Shown here: positions 1 to 8,769 of the stretch, in pieces | How positions within the stretch are numbered: the first letter of the stretch is position 1 | How the letters are laid out: each line of letters opens with the position of its first letter | Assembly: GCF_000444135.1 (NCBI RefSeq) | Contig: NZ_ATDK01000050.1 | Location: 1 to 38,730, forward strand | Length of the DNA stretch: 38,730 nucleotides | DNA from: Pseudomonas avellanae BPIC 631 | GTDB lineage: Bacteria; Pseudomonadota; Gammaproteobacteria; Pseudomonadales; Pseudomonadaceae | Direction: 5' to 3' | The notes under the pieces: model-generated | Told to the model about the DNA's origin: nothing | The model's database searches: none | The model's input: the letters and a program-made list of their open reading frames with translations, nothing else | Position numbers and translations under genes: made by a program

Positions 1-37
1 TTTCTTCAGGACTCAGGACGATATCTTGGGCGCTCAT
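1..37 (-). CDS. 5' end of an unidentified gene leaving the left edge
   Basis: An ATG on the minus strand at 37-35 is preceded by a good ribosome-binding site (GGAGG six to ten bases upstream, plus-strand 41-50). It opens a frame reading MSAQDIVLSPEE before the window ends. Twelve residues are too few to assign a family. The well-placed ribosome-binding site is the only reason to call it a gene. It is divergent from the truncated benD remnant that follows. Confidence 0.4.
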   Translation of the reverse strand, partial: MSAQDIVLSPEE

Positions 38-215
38 TTCTTCGCCTCCAACGGTGTAATCAACGAGCAAGAATAGACGATTTTACAGAGCATTTATTTT
101 TGAGACAGCACACTAGTCAACAATGCCCAACGCATCGCGCATTTGGGGGACGTGCCGGTCTGATGTGGGGAAGATGCGCCTTTAACTCACGAAACGCGCC
201 GAAAAGTCGCACTAG
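38..215. other. Non-coding stretch between the edge gene and the benD remnant
   Basis: No frame here resembles a known protein. The stretch should hold the promoter of the leftward edge gene, since AT-rich sequence lies near 75-105. It also adjoins the point (about 215-240) where benD homology begins abruptly, so a deletion or rearrangement junction lies at its right end. I see no terminal repeats or insertion-sequence ends. Confidence 0.4.
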
Positions 216-722
216 CCCCGATTTTATAACCTTTCACCTTTCGAGCACTACCGCAGCGAAGAAATCGAAGCTGAGGTGCGTCGCTCATTGTTCCCGACAT
301 TGTGGTGTTGCCACGCCGTACTGCCCTACATGATCGAGCAGGGTCGCGGAGCGATCGTCAACGTTTCTTCTGTCGCGACTCGCGGGGTGAACCGGGTGCC
401 TTACGGCGCTGCCAAGGGTGGGGTGAACGCCCTTACCGCCTGCCTGGCGTTCGAGACCGCCGAACGAGGCATCCGAGTCAACGCCACGGCGCCGGGCGGC
501 ACCGAGGCGCCACCACGACGCATTCCCCGCAACACCCAAGCGCCCAGCGCCGACGAACAACGGTGGTACCAGCAGATTGTCGACCAGACCGTCGACAGCA
601 GCTTGATGAAGCGCTACGGCACTATCAACGAACAAGCGAGCGCCATTCTGTTTCTGGCCAGCGATGAGGCCTCCTACATCACCGGCGTCACGCTGCCGGT
701 AGGAGGCGGAGATTTGGGCTGA
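216..722 (+). pseudogene. benD: 5'-truncated benD remnant (cis-dihydroxycyclohexadiene carboxylate dehydrogenase)
   Basis: BenD is a short-chain dehydrogenase/reductase that oxidises the cis-diol formed from benzoate to catechol with NAD+. The frame carries only about the last 160 residues of a roughly 255-residue family. Recognisable are a PFEHY segment at 237-251, the FPTLWCCHAVLPYM helix, the SDR active-site stretch VNVSS...YGAAKGG (catalytic Tyr and Lys), and the C-terminal ITGVTLPVGGGDLG end. The Rossmann NAD-binding half (TGxxxGxG) is missing. The in-frame TAG at 213-215 caps the open frame, and the only possible starts (for example GTG at 276) lie inside the fold. No benABC genes adjoin it. 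I read it as a deletion remnant. Identity to BenD rather than a related SDR is from recall of the family's conserved C-terminal half. Confidence 0.8.
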
Positions 723-1242
723 TCTGGCAGTCGAACCCTTCAGGCTTGCTCATGCCAACCATAAATCCATGAGCGATGCCGTGCGTAACCACGAAATAAA
801 TTCGCTTATGGATTCAATTCCATGGTCTTGCCGCTGCCTCACAGGGCTCGGTTGCGCAGGACTGATACCCAATGCTGTGGCCTGCTGAGTTTCTGCGCGA
901 ACTGCTGAGCCGCAGGCCAGGGCCGCGATGGTATTCAGTTGTCTACGGGCAGGAAATGCGTCGGCTGACCTCATCGGCGGTATGACGAAGAGCAAGGTCG
1001 GAAGGGGATGGTCGGGGCTGGATATAAAGTGGTACAAAATTGGTAACTATCAAAGAGTGGAGTTGTATTTTTTTATCAATCAATGGCCTGTCGAAATGGA
1101 TGGTCCCATCCATCACTCTGCCGCCAACCGGCTTTTCCCCCCCACCCCTAGCTCATCGTGCAGGGTTTACCTGCACAGCCTGAAACGTGCGTACTGCGCT
1201 GTCCCGACGACAGCGGGAGTGCCCGACTTTGCGATTTGCATG
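723..1242. other. 520-bp intergenic stretch with two tandem perfect hairpins
   Basis: I find no convincing gene. Open frames on either strand have no recognisable motif or ribosome-binding site. The region contains an AT-rich patch near 1030-1085. Two perfect hairpins near its right end, at 1158-1176 and 1197-1215, are listed separately. The right end runs directly into the truncated binding-protein gene, so the stretch probably includes foreign or rearranged sequence between two broken genes. Confidence 0.4.
1158..1215. repeat. Two tandem perfect hairpins (7-bp stem, 5-nt loop)
   Basis: GTGCAGG (1158-1164) pairs with CCTGCAC (1170-1176) around loop GTTTA. CGCTGTC (1197-1203) pairs with GACAGCG (1209-1215) around loop CCGAC. 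Both have the same geometry and lie 20 bases apart. Neither is followed by a T run, so simple intrinsic terminators are unlikely. They could be a REP-type element, part of an RNA leader, or a scar of recombination next to the truncated gene. Confidence 0.55.
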
Positions 1243-1750
1243 CATGGCTCAAATGAAGGCCATGCTGGGCTTTTACGTCAAGACCGGCAGCAAGATCAGC
1301 GAGATCAAACAGGCGTCTGACATCGCCGGGCTGAAAATCATCGTCGGCTCCGGCACCAATCAGGAAAAGGTCCTGTTGGTGTGGAACGAAGCCAACGAAA
1401 AGGCCGGCATCAAACCCGCACTGCTGCAGTATTTCGATGATCAGGCGGCGGCCCAGCTTGCCATTCGCTCGGGCCGCAGCGACGCGTTGTTCGGGCCCAA
1501 TTCGGTGTATGCCTACTCGGCCGCCATCACCGTAGGTATCAAGCGGGTCGGCACGGTCAACGGTGGCTGGCCACTGCAGGCCGATATCGCCGTGACCACG
1601 CGCAAGGACAACGGTCTGGTCAAACCGATTCATACCGCCCTTGAAGGCGCGATTGTCGGCGGGCAGTACGAGCAAGTATTGCAGCGCTGGGGCCTGGATG
1701 TGGAGCGCGTCGACACGTCGCTGATCAACCCGCCCGGCTTGCCGGACTGA
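1243..1750 (+). pseudogene. N-terminally truncated amino-acid ABC substrate-binding protein
   Basis: The readable protein covers the C-terminal lobe of a family-3 (SBP_bac_3) periplasmic binding protein for polar amino acids or amines. Recognisable are IVGSGTNQEK near the hinge, YFDDQAAAQLAIRSGR, LFGPNSVYAYSAA and the terminal VLQRWGL...NPPGL. Such proteins are normally about 270-340 residues with a signal peptide. Here only about 165 residues remain, with no signal sequence and no first lobe. Homology starts near 1255, just after the hairpin pair. The stop at 1750 lies 16 bases before the amine-oxidase start, so the genes were once co-transcribed. The remnant cannot make a two-lobed binding protein. 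Confidence 0.8.
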
Positions 1751-1766
1751 AGCCTTCAAGGGAGTA

Positions 1767-2803
1767 ATGACCATGGGACTGACACGACGTGAAGCGCTGT
1801 CCAGCATTGCAACGGTGGGGGGCGAGAAAGCCCTCAAGGATGCGCTTGCGGTACTCGGCCTTGGGCCTTCGTCGCATCGACGACCGCAGCCGCTGAAGCT
1901 CAAGAGCGGGCTGGGGCAGGGCACCCGCGTGCGCAGCCGGTGGCGCTTGACCGGCTGCTGCACCCCGAGCTGTGGGGCGCCTTGCTGCACACTGAATTCC
2001 CGGAGTTTTCGGCCACCATGTTTCAGCCGGTAGGCGGCATGGACCGCATCACCGACGCGTTTTACCAGCGCCTCACCGAGCAGGTGCAACTGGGCGCGCA
2101 GGTGCGCCGGATTCGTCAGCGTGAAGACGGCGTAGCCGTGACCTATCACGACAGCCACAGCGGTCGCGAACAGGTGGTGCGCGCCGATTATCTGGTCTCG
2201 ACGTTGCCATTGCCGTTATTGGCGAGGCTGGACACCGATTTCAGCGACCCGATCAAAGCCGCCTTGCTCAGCACCCGCAACGATCAGGCGACCAAAGTGG
2301 CGTGGCAATCGCCGCGCTTCTGGGAAACCGATTACCGCACCTATGTTGACTTGTCCTGGATCGACCATCCGGCGCGCCTGTTGTGGTCCCCGAGCAATGA
2401 TCTCAATACCCGCGATGGCCTGCTCGTCGCCGGTTACGTGACCGGGGAGGGTGCCGATGTGTTCGGCGCCAAACCGTTCGATGCGCAGTACGCAACGTCC
2501 AGAGAAACCGTGGAACTGCTGCATCCCGGTTACTCGCATCATTTGCGCAACCCGCTGGCAGTGTCCTGGGAGCAGATCCCGTACAGCGAAGGCCCGTGGC
2601 TGCAACGCGAGCATTTTCCGGCTGACGCCAGCGCCTTGCTGGAAGCGCCCCATGGCCGGGTCTATTTCGCAGGCGACGGATTGGTGCAACGCGGCGTCGG
2701 TATCTGGCAGAAATCGGCCGCCAACTCGGCGCGCCATGTGGTCGGGCAACTGGCCGAGCGGGTCATCCAGCAACGACAGACTGCGGCCCTCGCTGCGTCT
2801 TGA
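1767..2803 (+). pseudogene. Flavin amine oxidase with internal deletion and frameshift
   Basis: The first ~54 codons from ATG 1767 read MTMGLTRREALSSIATV... to GLGQGTRV, the usual N-terminal extension of Pseudomonas flavin amine oxidases just before the GxGxxG FAD-binding motif. At about 1930 the sequence jumps, in another frame, to AQPVALDRLLHPELW and continues to the natural C-terminus at 2803. The C-terminal part keeps the substrate-domain strands and the terminal FAD-contact motif VYFAGDGLVQRGVG. The deletion removes the Rossmann FAD-binding domain and much of the middle; family length is about 500 residues or more, against roughly 340 remaining. The enzyme would have oxidised an amine to an imine, which fits the RidA-family gene 41 bases downstream. 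It is almost certainly inactive. Confidence 0.82.
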
Positions 2804-2844
2804 ACCCGTAGTGAAGCAAGAGCATCCATTCAAGAAGAAACACC

Positions 2845-3279
2845 ATGAGCGACAGCATTCAACGCACCAGCGTCGGCGATTTTCCGATCTCGCAAACCGT
2901 GACCGTGCCGGCCTCGGCCAGCCTGATATTCATCAGCGGCACCCTGCCAGACCTCGCTGACCCACACGCCCCGGCGGGTACGCCTGCCGCCTACGGGAAT
3001 ACTGAGGTGCAGACTGTTTCGGTGCTCAACAAACTGCGCAGGATTCTGCAGCAACAGGACCTGGATCTGGGCGATATCGTGCAGCTTCGGGTGTTTCTGG
3101 TCGGGGCCAATGAGACCGGTGGCAAACTGGATTTTGCCGGGTTGCAAGCCGGTTACACGCAGTTTTTCGGCACGCCCGAGCGACCCCCAAAACCTGCGCG
3201 TGCGGCACTTCAAGTGGTGGCGTTGCCGTTGCCGGGAGCGCTGATCGAGGTAGAGGCTGTGGCGGCCAGATCAGCTTGA
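2845..3279 (+). CDS. RidA/YjgF-family enamine/imine deaminase
   Basis: This 144-residue protein matches the RidA family in length and order: ISQTVTVPASASLIFISG near the N-terminus, a central LGDIVQLRVFLV strand, and the C-terminal PPKPARAALQVVALPLPGALIEVEAVA. The conserved substrate-binding arginine is Arg119 (PAR motif), with the expected acidic residue at Glu135 or Glu137. RidA proteins are trimeric and hydrolyse reactive enamines and imines to ketones plus ammonia. Here it follows a broken imine-producing amine oxidase and binding protein, so its original pathway partner is gone. The gene itself looks intact. It is convergent with xylH, whose stop lies 22 bases away. It is a more diverged member than the housekeeping RidA, so its substrate is uncertain. 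Confidence 0.88.
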   Translation: MSDSIQRTSVGDFPISQTVTVPASASLIFISGTLPDLADPHAPAGTPAAYGNTEVQTVSVLNKLRRILQQQDLDLGDIVQLRVFLVGANETGGKLDFAGLQAGYTQFFGTPERPPKPARAALQVVALPLPGALIEVEAVAARSA

Positions 3280-3301
3280 TTCAGCGCTGTCGGCAGGTCG
3301 A

Positions 3302-4438
3302 TCACCGCCGCCCGGCCCGTGTGCTGACGTCCACCCACACCGCCAGCACGAGGATGCCGCCCTTGACGATCATCTGCCAGTAACTGTCGACGTCGAGCAT
3401 CGACATGCCATTGTCCAGGCTGGTAATCACCAGTGCGCCGAGCAGGGCGCCATATACGGTGCCGGAGCCGCCGCGCATGGACGTGCCGCCGATGAAGCAG
3501 GCGGCAATGGCGTCCAGCTCGCCCATGTTGCCGGCCGAGGGCGAGCCTGCGGCCAGGCGTGCGGTGTTGACCAGCCCGGCGAAGGCGCACATCACGCCCA
3601 TGATGCCGAAGATCCACAGTTTCACCGCTTGTACGTTGATGCCGGACAGGCGCGTGGCTTCCATGTTGCTGCCCACGGCATAGACGCGCCGTCCGAACAC
3701 CGTCTGGCTGGTGACGTAACTGAACACACCGAGCAAAACCAGCAACAGCAACACCGGAACCGGAATCCCGTCGTAGCTGTTGAGTATGTAGACAAACCCG
3801 CCCAGTACCGCGCCGATTATTACCACCCGTAACACATCGCGAACCATCGAGTGGGCCGCCAGCCCGTGCAGGGCTCTGTTGCGCCGTTGTTTCCAGGTCA
3901 GGAACAGTGTCAGCGCCAGCAGCAGTACGCCAAGCCCTGTACCGACAGAATGCGGCAAATACCCCTGGCCGACGTAGACCAGCGAAGGCGACACCGGGGC
4001 GACGGTGGTGCCGCCGGTAATCCCCAGCAGAATGCCGCGAAAGGCCAGCATGCCGACCAGCCCGACAATGAAGGACGGAATGCGCAGGTAGGCGGTCATG
4101 TAGCCGTTGGCCAGGCCGATCATCAGCCCGCACAGCGCAACCACGCTCAGGTTTGCCAGCAGCGGCACGTGGTAAACGACATCCAGAATTGCCGCCAGGC
4201 CGCCGAGCAGGCCGAGCATCGAGCCCACCGACAGGTCGATCTCGCCACTGATGATGACCAGCACCATGCCACACACCAGAATGCCGGTGATGGACATCTG
4301 TCGCAGCAGGTTGGAGAGGTTGCGCGGGGTCAGAAATCCGCCCTCGGTCTGCCAGCTGAAAAACAGCCAGATAACGGCAATGGCAATCACCAGCGCGAGC
4401 ATTTTGTAGCGGGTGAAGAACTGTTTGACCTGATTCAT
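3302..4438 (-). CDS. xylH: D-xylose ABC transporter permease XylH
   Basis: A 378-residue hydrophobic protein of the ribose/xylose permease family (BPD_transp_2). About ten membrane segments are visible, starting at ALVIAIAVIWLFFSW. The family hallmarks GEIDLSVGSMLGL (EAA-like loop region), FIVGLVGMLAFRG, YAVGSNMEATRLSGI and CFIGGTSMRGGSGTVYGALLG are present. It would form the inner-membrane channel energised by XylG. Its ATG (4438-4436) directly abuts the xylG stop (4441-4439), so translation is probably coupled. Last gene of the xylA-F-G-H set. Assignment as xylose-specific comes from its neighbours XylA, XylF and XylR. Confidence 0.95.
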   Translation of the reverse strand: MNQVKQFFTRYKMLALVIAIAVIWLFFSWQTEGGFLTPRNLSNLLRQMSITGILVCGMVLVIISGEIDLSVGSMLGLLGGLAAILDVVYHVPLLANLSVVALCGLMIGLANGYMTAYLRIPSFIVGLVGMLAFRGILLGITGGTTVAPVSPSLVYVGQGYLPHSVGTGLGVLLLALTLFLTWKQRRNRALHGLAAHSMVRDVLRVVIIGAVLGGFVYILNSYDGIPVPVLLLLVLLGVFSYVTSQTVFGRRVYAVGSNMEATRLSGINVQAVKLWIFGIMGVMCAFAGLVNTARLAAGSPSAGNMGELDAIAACFIGGTSMRGGSGTVYGALLGALVITSLDNGMSMLDVDSYWQMIVKGGILVLAVWVDVSTRAGRR

Positions 4439-6025
4439 CTACGCGGTCTTCCGGTCGTTGTCGTTATGATTATTGTTGTCAGGGTCATTACTGTCAGGGT
4501 CGCCGGGATGGCTGAGTGCGGCCGCAAGCACCTGCTCCTGCGTGAGTTCATGGTTAATGAAATCGCCGCACAACCGGCCCTCACCAATGACCAGCACGCG
4601 GTCGGAAACCCCCAGCACTTCGGCCAGTTCCGAGGACACCATGATGATAGCCACGCCCTCGGCCGCCAACGCGCCCATCAGCTTGTAGATCTCGTACTTG
4701 GCACCCACATCGACCCCGCGCGTCGGCTCGTCGAGAATCAGCACGCGGGGCTTGGTCAAGAGCATCTTGGCCAGCACGGCTTTCTGCTGATTGCCGCCGG
4801 AAAGACTGGTGATCGGCAGAAACGGGCTGGCGGTCTTGAGGTGCATGCGCGAAATTTCCCGGTCGATGCTGCCCAGTTCGGCTTCTGCGTCGATGCGGGT
4901 CATTTTCGAGTAGTTGTCGAGGACGGCAAGGGTGATGTTCTGGCCGACGCCCATGTCGGGAATGATGCCCTGGCGCTTGCGGTCTTCCGGAACCATGCAC
5001 AAGCCGGCGCGGATTGATTTGAGCGGTGTGCGGGTATCGACCGGCTGGCCGTCCAGCCAGACCTCACCGCTGTAGCGGCCTGGATACGCACCGAACAGCG
5101 CCGAGACCAGCTCCGTGCGGCCGGCGCCCACCAGCCCGGCGATGCCGAGGATTTCCCCGCGCTTGAGGACAAACGAAATGTCGTCCACCCGTTTGCGCCT
5201 GGGGTTATCGACGTCGTAGCAGGTGATGTTGCGCGCCTCGAAAATCACCTCGCCGATGTCGTGCGCTTCGGTAGGGTAGAGGTTGCTCATTTCACGCCCG
5301 ACCATCTGGGTGATGATCTTCGGGATGTCCATTTCAGCCATGGCAGTAGTGGCAATGTGCTTGCCATCGCGGATCACCGAAATGGTGTCGCACACGGCCG
5401 CCACTTCATCGAGCTTGTGCGAGATGTACACGCAGGCCACGCCTTTGGCCTTGAGGTCGCGAATGATGCCCAGCAGGACCTCGATCTCCGAGCGGGTCAG
5501 GGCCGAAGAGGGCTCATCGAGGATCAACAGTCGTGCCTGCTTGTTCAGCGCCTTGGCGATTTCCACCAGTTGCTGATGGCCACCGCCGTACTGCGAAACC
5601 GGCAGCGCCACGTTCATGTCAGGCACTTTGAGCTCACGCATCAGGGCTTCGGCACGGTGGATCATCGCCGGGTAGTTCATGCGCCCGCCGCGCAGGGTCA
5701 GTTCGTGGCCCATGAAGATGTTTTCGGCCACCGACAGGTCAGGGACCAGAGTCAGTTCCTGATGAATGATGACGATCCCGACGGCTTCCGTCTCGCTGAT
5801 GGACTGCGCCTTGAGGGGGTGGCCGTCCCAGAGAATCTCGCCTTCCCAGGTGCCATGGGGGTAGACCGCCGAGAGGACTTTCATCAAGGTGGATTTGCCC
5901 GCGCCGTTTTCGCCGCACAGGCCGACGCATTCACCAGGGCGTACCTTGATATCAATGCCGTTGAGCGCTTTGATACCGTCAAAGGTTTTGACGATGCCGT
6001 TCATTTGCAGCAGGTAGTCGGACAT
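4439..6025 (-). CDS. xylG: D-xylose ABC transporter ATP-binding protein XylG
   Basis: A double ATPase of the sugar-importer class, 528 residues from the ATG at 6025, which gives the usual XylG start [16 protein letters not shown] longer frame to 6079 exists but would start inside a strong hairpin. Domain 1 has Walker [11 protein letters not shown]-loop [10 protein letters not shown], signature [15 protein letters not shown] and Walker [12 protein letters not shown]. Domain 2 has the typical degenerate Walker [11 protein letters not shown], signature [15 protein letters not shown] and Walker [17 protein letters not shown]. The C-terminal tail after 510 is rich in Asp and Asn ([16 protein letters not shown]), which is unusual and probably disordered. 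It couples ATP hydrolysis to xylose import with XylF and XylH. Confidence 0.95.
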   Translation of the reverse strand: MSDYLLQMNGIVKTFDGIKALNGIDIKVRPGECVGLCGENGAGKSTLMKVLSAVYPHGTWEGEILWDGHPLKAQSISETEAVGIVIIHQELTLVPDLSVAENIFMGHELTLRGGRMNYPAMIHRAEALMRELKVPDMNVALPVSQYGGGHQQLVEIAKALNKQARLLILDEPSSALTRSEIEVLLGIIRDLKAKGVACVYISHKLDEVAAVCDTISVIRDGKHIATTAMAEMDIPKIITQMVGREMSNLYPTEAHDIGEVIFEARNITCYDVDNPRRKRVDDISFVLKRGEILGIAGLVGAGRTELVSALFGAYPGRYSGEVWLDGQPVDTRTPLKSIRAGLCMVPEDRKRQGIIPDMGVGQNITLAVLDNYSKMTRIDAEAELGSIDREISRMHLKTASPFLPITSLSGGNQQKAVLAKMLLTKPRVLILDEPTRGVDVGAKYEIYKLMGALAAEGVAIIMVSSELAEVLGVSDRVLVIGEGRLCGDFINHELTQEQVLAAALSHPGDPDSNDPDNNNHNDNDRKTA

Positions 6026-6068
6026 GGCGAAGGGCTCATACACAGGCATCAGGGCTGGCTTGAGCGAG

Positions 6069-6095
6069 ACGCTGCGCAACCGGGTTGCGCAGCGT
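6069..6095 (-). promoter_or_regulatory. Perfect intercistronic hairpin between xylF and xylG
   Basis: ACGCTGCGCAAC (6069-6080) and GTTGCGCAGCGT (6084-6095) form a perfect 12-bp stem with a 3-base loop. On the minus-strand transcript it falls 39 bases after the xylF stop and just before the xylG start. Stable hairpins at this position in ABC operons commonly protect the binding-protein mRNA from 3' exonucleases or partly terminate transcription, giving excess binding protein. No T run follows, so mRNA stabilisation or attenuation is more likely than full termination. Confidence 0.7.
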
Positions 6096-6133
6096 CATGC
6101 TCATGCTCTATCGACAGGTTGACGCTCGACAGC

Positions 6134-7135
6134 TCACTGCCCGCCAATCTGTGCCTTGGTGTAAAAGCCGTCTTTTTCCAGCAGGTCGATGTTGGCCTTG
6201 GTCAACGGCGTCGGGGTCAGCAAGATAGTGTCGACTTTCTTGCTGCCATTGTCGTATTGCGAGCTGAAGGTGGGCTTCTCGTTACGCGCCAGTTGCACCG
6301 ACAGTTTGGCGGCTTCGGTGGCGATCAGTTTCAGCGGTTTGTAGACGGTCATGGTCTGGGTGCCGTCGATGACCCGCTTGACCGCCGCCAGGTCGGCATC
6401 CTGCCCCGAAATCGGCACCTTGCCGGCCAGTTTCTGCGCGGCCAGCGCCTGAATGGCACCCCCGGCCGTTGCGTCGTTGGAAGCAACGATGCCATCAATC
6501 TTGTTGTTATTGCGGGTCAGGGCATTTTCCACAATGCTCAGCGCTTCGGTGGGGTTCCACTCCTTGACCCACTGCTGCCCGACAATCTTGATATCGCCCT
6601 TGTCGATGGCCGGTTGCAGCACTTTCATCTGGCCCTCGCGCAGAATCTTGGCGTTATTGTCGGTGGGCGCGCCGCCGAGCAAAAAGTAATTGCCCTTGGG
6701 TGCCGCTTGCAGCACGCCGCTGGCCTGCATCTCGCCGACCTTTTCGTTATCGAAGGAAATGTAAGCGTCGATGTCGGCATTGAGGATCAGACGGTCATAC
6801 GAGACGACCTTGATCCCGGCCTTCTTGGCTTCGGCCACTGCGTTGGTCAGCACCGTGGCGTTGAACGGCACGATGACGATCACATCGACCCCACGGGAAA
6901 TCAGGTTCTCGATCTGCGAAATCTGCTTTTGCTCGTTGGCATCGGCGGACTGAACGAAGACCTTGGCGTCCAGTTTCTCCGCCGCCGCCACGAAGTAATC
7001 ACGGTCTCGCGACCAGCGCTCCAGGCGCAGGTCGTCGATGGAAAAACCGATTTTCGGGTGGGCGGCGTCGGCCATGACCGGCAGGGACAGCAGTGCCAGG
7101 GCACTGGCAAGCAGGGTGCGTTTCAGGGTGTTCAT
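6134..7135 (-). CDS. xylF: D-xylose periplasmic binding protein XylF
   Basis: 333 residues from ATG 7135, preceded by AGGA eight bases upstream on the minus strand. An upstream in-frame ATG at 7174 lacks such a site and would bury the signal peptide. The N-terminus is a Sec signal peptide, MNTLKRTLLASALALLSLPVMADA, with cleavage likely after ADA. The mature part is a ribose-type two-lobed binding protein: KIGFSIDDLRLERW, DVIVIVPFNATV, YISFDNEKVGEMQA, DGIVASNDATAGGAIQAL and GQDADLAAVKRVIDG are the usual strands and ligand-pocket stretches. It captures D-xylose in the periplasm for XylGH. The hairpin just after the stop fits high expression relative to xylGH. Confidence 0.95.
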   Translation of the reverse strand: MNTLKRTLLASALALLSLPVMADAAHPKIGFSIDDLRLERWSRDRDYFVAAAEKLDAKVFVQSADANEQKQISQIENLISRGVDVIVIVPFNATVLTNAVAEAKKAGIKVVSYDRLILNADIDAYISFDNEKVGEMQASGVLQAAPKGNYFLLGGAPTDNNAKILREGQMKVLQPAIDKGDIKIVGQQWVKEWNPTEALSIVENALTRNNNKIDGIVASNDATAGGAIQALAAQKLAGKVPISGQDADLAAVKRVIDGTQTMTVYKPLKLIATEAAKLSVQLARNEKPTFSSQYDNGSKKVDTILLTPTPLTKANIDLLEKDGFYTKAQIGGQ

Positions 7136-7274
7136 AGGGTGCGTCCTTTTATTGTTGTTTGAAAGACACTTCATGACGTGCAGCGTAATGCCGGTGGAAC
7201 TTTAGAACGTTGTCGGACGCCGTGGGCACAGATTTGTCGTGCGAATGTCACTGCGGCGTCCGTGTCTGTTGCTC

Positions 7275-8591
7275 TCAGGTGTAGATAAAGCGGTTGACCA
7301 CGCCTTCAAGCAGCTCCTGCCGGCCACTGACGGCCTGTGGATTGATTTCGTTGGCGAACGCATGTTCGGCCAGCGAAGCGAGGCTGAAACCTCCGCTCAG
7401 CACCGATTGGCCGAACGGCTGCTGCCAGCCTGCGTAACGCTGGTCCTTGAACTGCTGAAGTTTATCGTTCTGCACCATCGCCGCGGCACGCTCAAGCGCC
7501 AGGGCAAGGACGTCCATGGCGGCAACGTGGCCATTAAACAGATCGACATCGTCCAGGCTCTGACGGCGGACCTTGGAGTCGAAATTGTAGCCGCCGTGGG
7601 TGAAACCACCGGCTTTGAGGATTTCATAGGTGGCGAGGGTCATTTCCTCGACGCTGTTGGGGAACTGGTCGGTGTCCCAACCGTTCTGCGGGTCGCCACG
7701 ATTGGCGTCGATGCTGCCGAAGATCCCCAGCGAGACCGCCGTGGCAATTTCGTGATGAAAGCTGTGCCCGGCCAGCGTGGCATGGTTGGCTTCGATGTTG
7801 ACCTTGATCTCCTTTTCCAGGCCGTACTGCTGCAGAAAACCGAACACCGTGGCGCTGTCGTAATCGTACTGATGCTTGGTGGGCTCCTGTGGCTTGGGTT
7901 CGATCAGCAAGTCGCCTTTGAAGCCGATCTTGTGCTTGTGCTCAACCACCATGCGCATGAAGCGACCGAGTTGTTCGCGTTCGTGCTTGAGGTCGGTATT
8001 GAGCAGGGTTTCGTAACCTTCACGACCGCCCCACAGCACGTAATTGGAGCCTTTGAGGCGCTGGGTCGCGTTCATCGCGCTGAACACCTGGGCGGCAGCG
8101 TAGGCAAATACTTCAGGGTCCGGATTGCTGGCAGCACCTGCGGCAAAGCGCGGGTTGCTGAAACAGTTGGCGGTGCCCCACAGCAGCTTGATGCCGCTCT
8201 GTTCCTGATGCCGCTCGAGGTGGTCGACCATCTGCGCAAAGTTGTTTTGGTATTCCCTTATCGAGCTGCCTTCCGGCGCTACGTCGGTGTCGTGAAAGCT
8301 GTAGTAATCGATGCCCAGCTTGGAGAAGAATTCGAACGCTGCCTCGGCCTTGCCGATAGCCAGCTCCATCGGGTCACCGGCGCGTTGCCATGGGCGTTTG
8401 AAGGTGCCAACGCCAAACATGTCAGCCCCCGGCCAGACGAAGGTGTGCCAGTAGCAGGCAGCCATGCGCAGGTGTTCGCGCATGGGTTTGCCGAGCACCC
8501 GTTTGTCGGCGTCGTAGTGGCGAAAGGCAAGCGGCGAGTCGCTGTCGGGGCCTTCGTAGATAACCTTGTCGACAGTGGGGAAGTACGACAT
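7275..8591 (-). CDS. xylA: Xylose isomerase XylA
   Basis: XylA converts D-xylose to D-xylulose in the cytoplasm with two divalent metals. The 438 residues match the long (class II) enzymes. Visible active-site residues are His100 and Asp103 (FHDTD), Glu231 and Lys233 ([10 protein letters not shown]), Glu267 and His270 ([12 protein letters not shown]), Asp295, Asp306 and Asp308 (DANRGD...DTDQ) and Asp338 ([11 protein letters not shown]). All metal ligands appear intact. AAGGAA precedes the ATG at 8591. It is the first gene of the leftward xyl operon, divergent from xylR and separated from xylF by 139 bases. The next enzyme, xylulokinase, is not encoded in this window. Confidence 0.97.
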   Translation of the reverse strand: MSYFPTVDKVIYEGPDSDSPLAFRHYDADKRVLGKPMREHLRMAACYWHTFVWPGADMFGVGTFKRPWQRAGDPMELAIGKAEAAFEFFSKLGIDYYSFHDTDVAPEGSSIREYQNNFAQMVDHLERHQEQSGIKLLWGTANCFSNPRFAAGAASNPDPEVFAYAAAQVFSAMNATQRLKGSNYVLWGGREGYETLLNTDLKHEREQLGRFMRMVVEHKHKIGFKGDLLIEPKPQEPTKHQYDYDSATVFGFLQQYGLEKEIKVNIEANHATLAGHSFHHEIATAVSLGIFGSIDANRGDPQNGWDTDQFPNSVEEMTLATYEILKAGGFTHGGYNFDSKVRRQSLDDVDLFNGHVAAMDVLALALERAAAMVQNDKLQQFKDQRYAGWQQPFGQSVLSGGFSLASLAEHAFANEINPQAVSGRQELLEGVVNRFIYT

Positions 8592-8769
8592 GTGCGTTTC
8601 CTTATTGTTATTGGCATTGTGAGTGGCGATGTCTCGATACTAGCAACGGCCTCAGGGCCGCTGATTATGAAAATCATCAACCGGCAGTGCGATTTTGAGT
8701 ATTGAGATTCGCTTGCCACGCGCCTAGTCTGTCGAAAAGCCTCGCGCTTTACGGATCGGCATAAAAACA
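8592..8769. promoter_or_regulatory. Divergent xylA-xylR control region
   Basis: This 178-bp gap must hold the promoters of both the xylA operon (leftward) and xylR (rightward). A GC-rich palindrome CGGCC-TCAG-GGCCG lies at 8647-8660. Next to it an AT-rich segment, ATTATGAAAATCATCAA (from about 8663) and GATTTTGAGTATTGAG (from about 8691), carries facing GAAAATC/GATTTT half-sites. These are candidates for XylR binding, because AraC-type xylose regulators bind AT-rich repeats next to the xylA -35. No confident -35/-10 pair could be fixed by eye. Confidence 0.5.

Noticed and set aside
750..1037. Open frame of 95 codons on the minus strand in the gap after benD
   Set aside because: No ribosome-binding site, no recognisable motif, and composition typical of a chance frame.
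6026..6079. N-terminal extension of XylG
   Set aside because: No ribosome-binding site at the upstream ATGs, the extension is not seen in the family, and the first ATG lies inside the hairpin.
5261..7162. 633-codon open frame on the plus strand across xylG and xylF
   Set aside because: It is the antisense shadow of strongly conserved xylG/xylF coding sequence; high-G+C codon bias keeps such frames open.
7239..8705. 488-codon open frame opposite xylA
   Set aside because: Antisense of the xylose isomerase gene, which retains all its catalytic residues.
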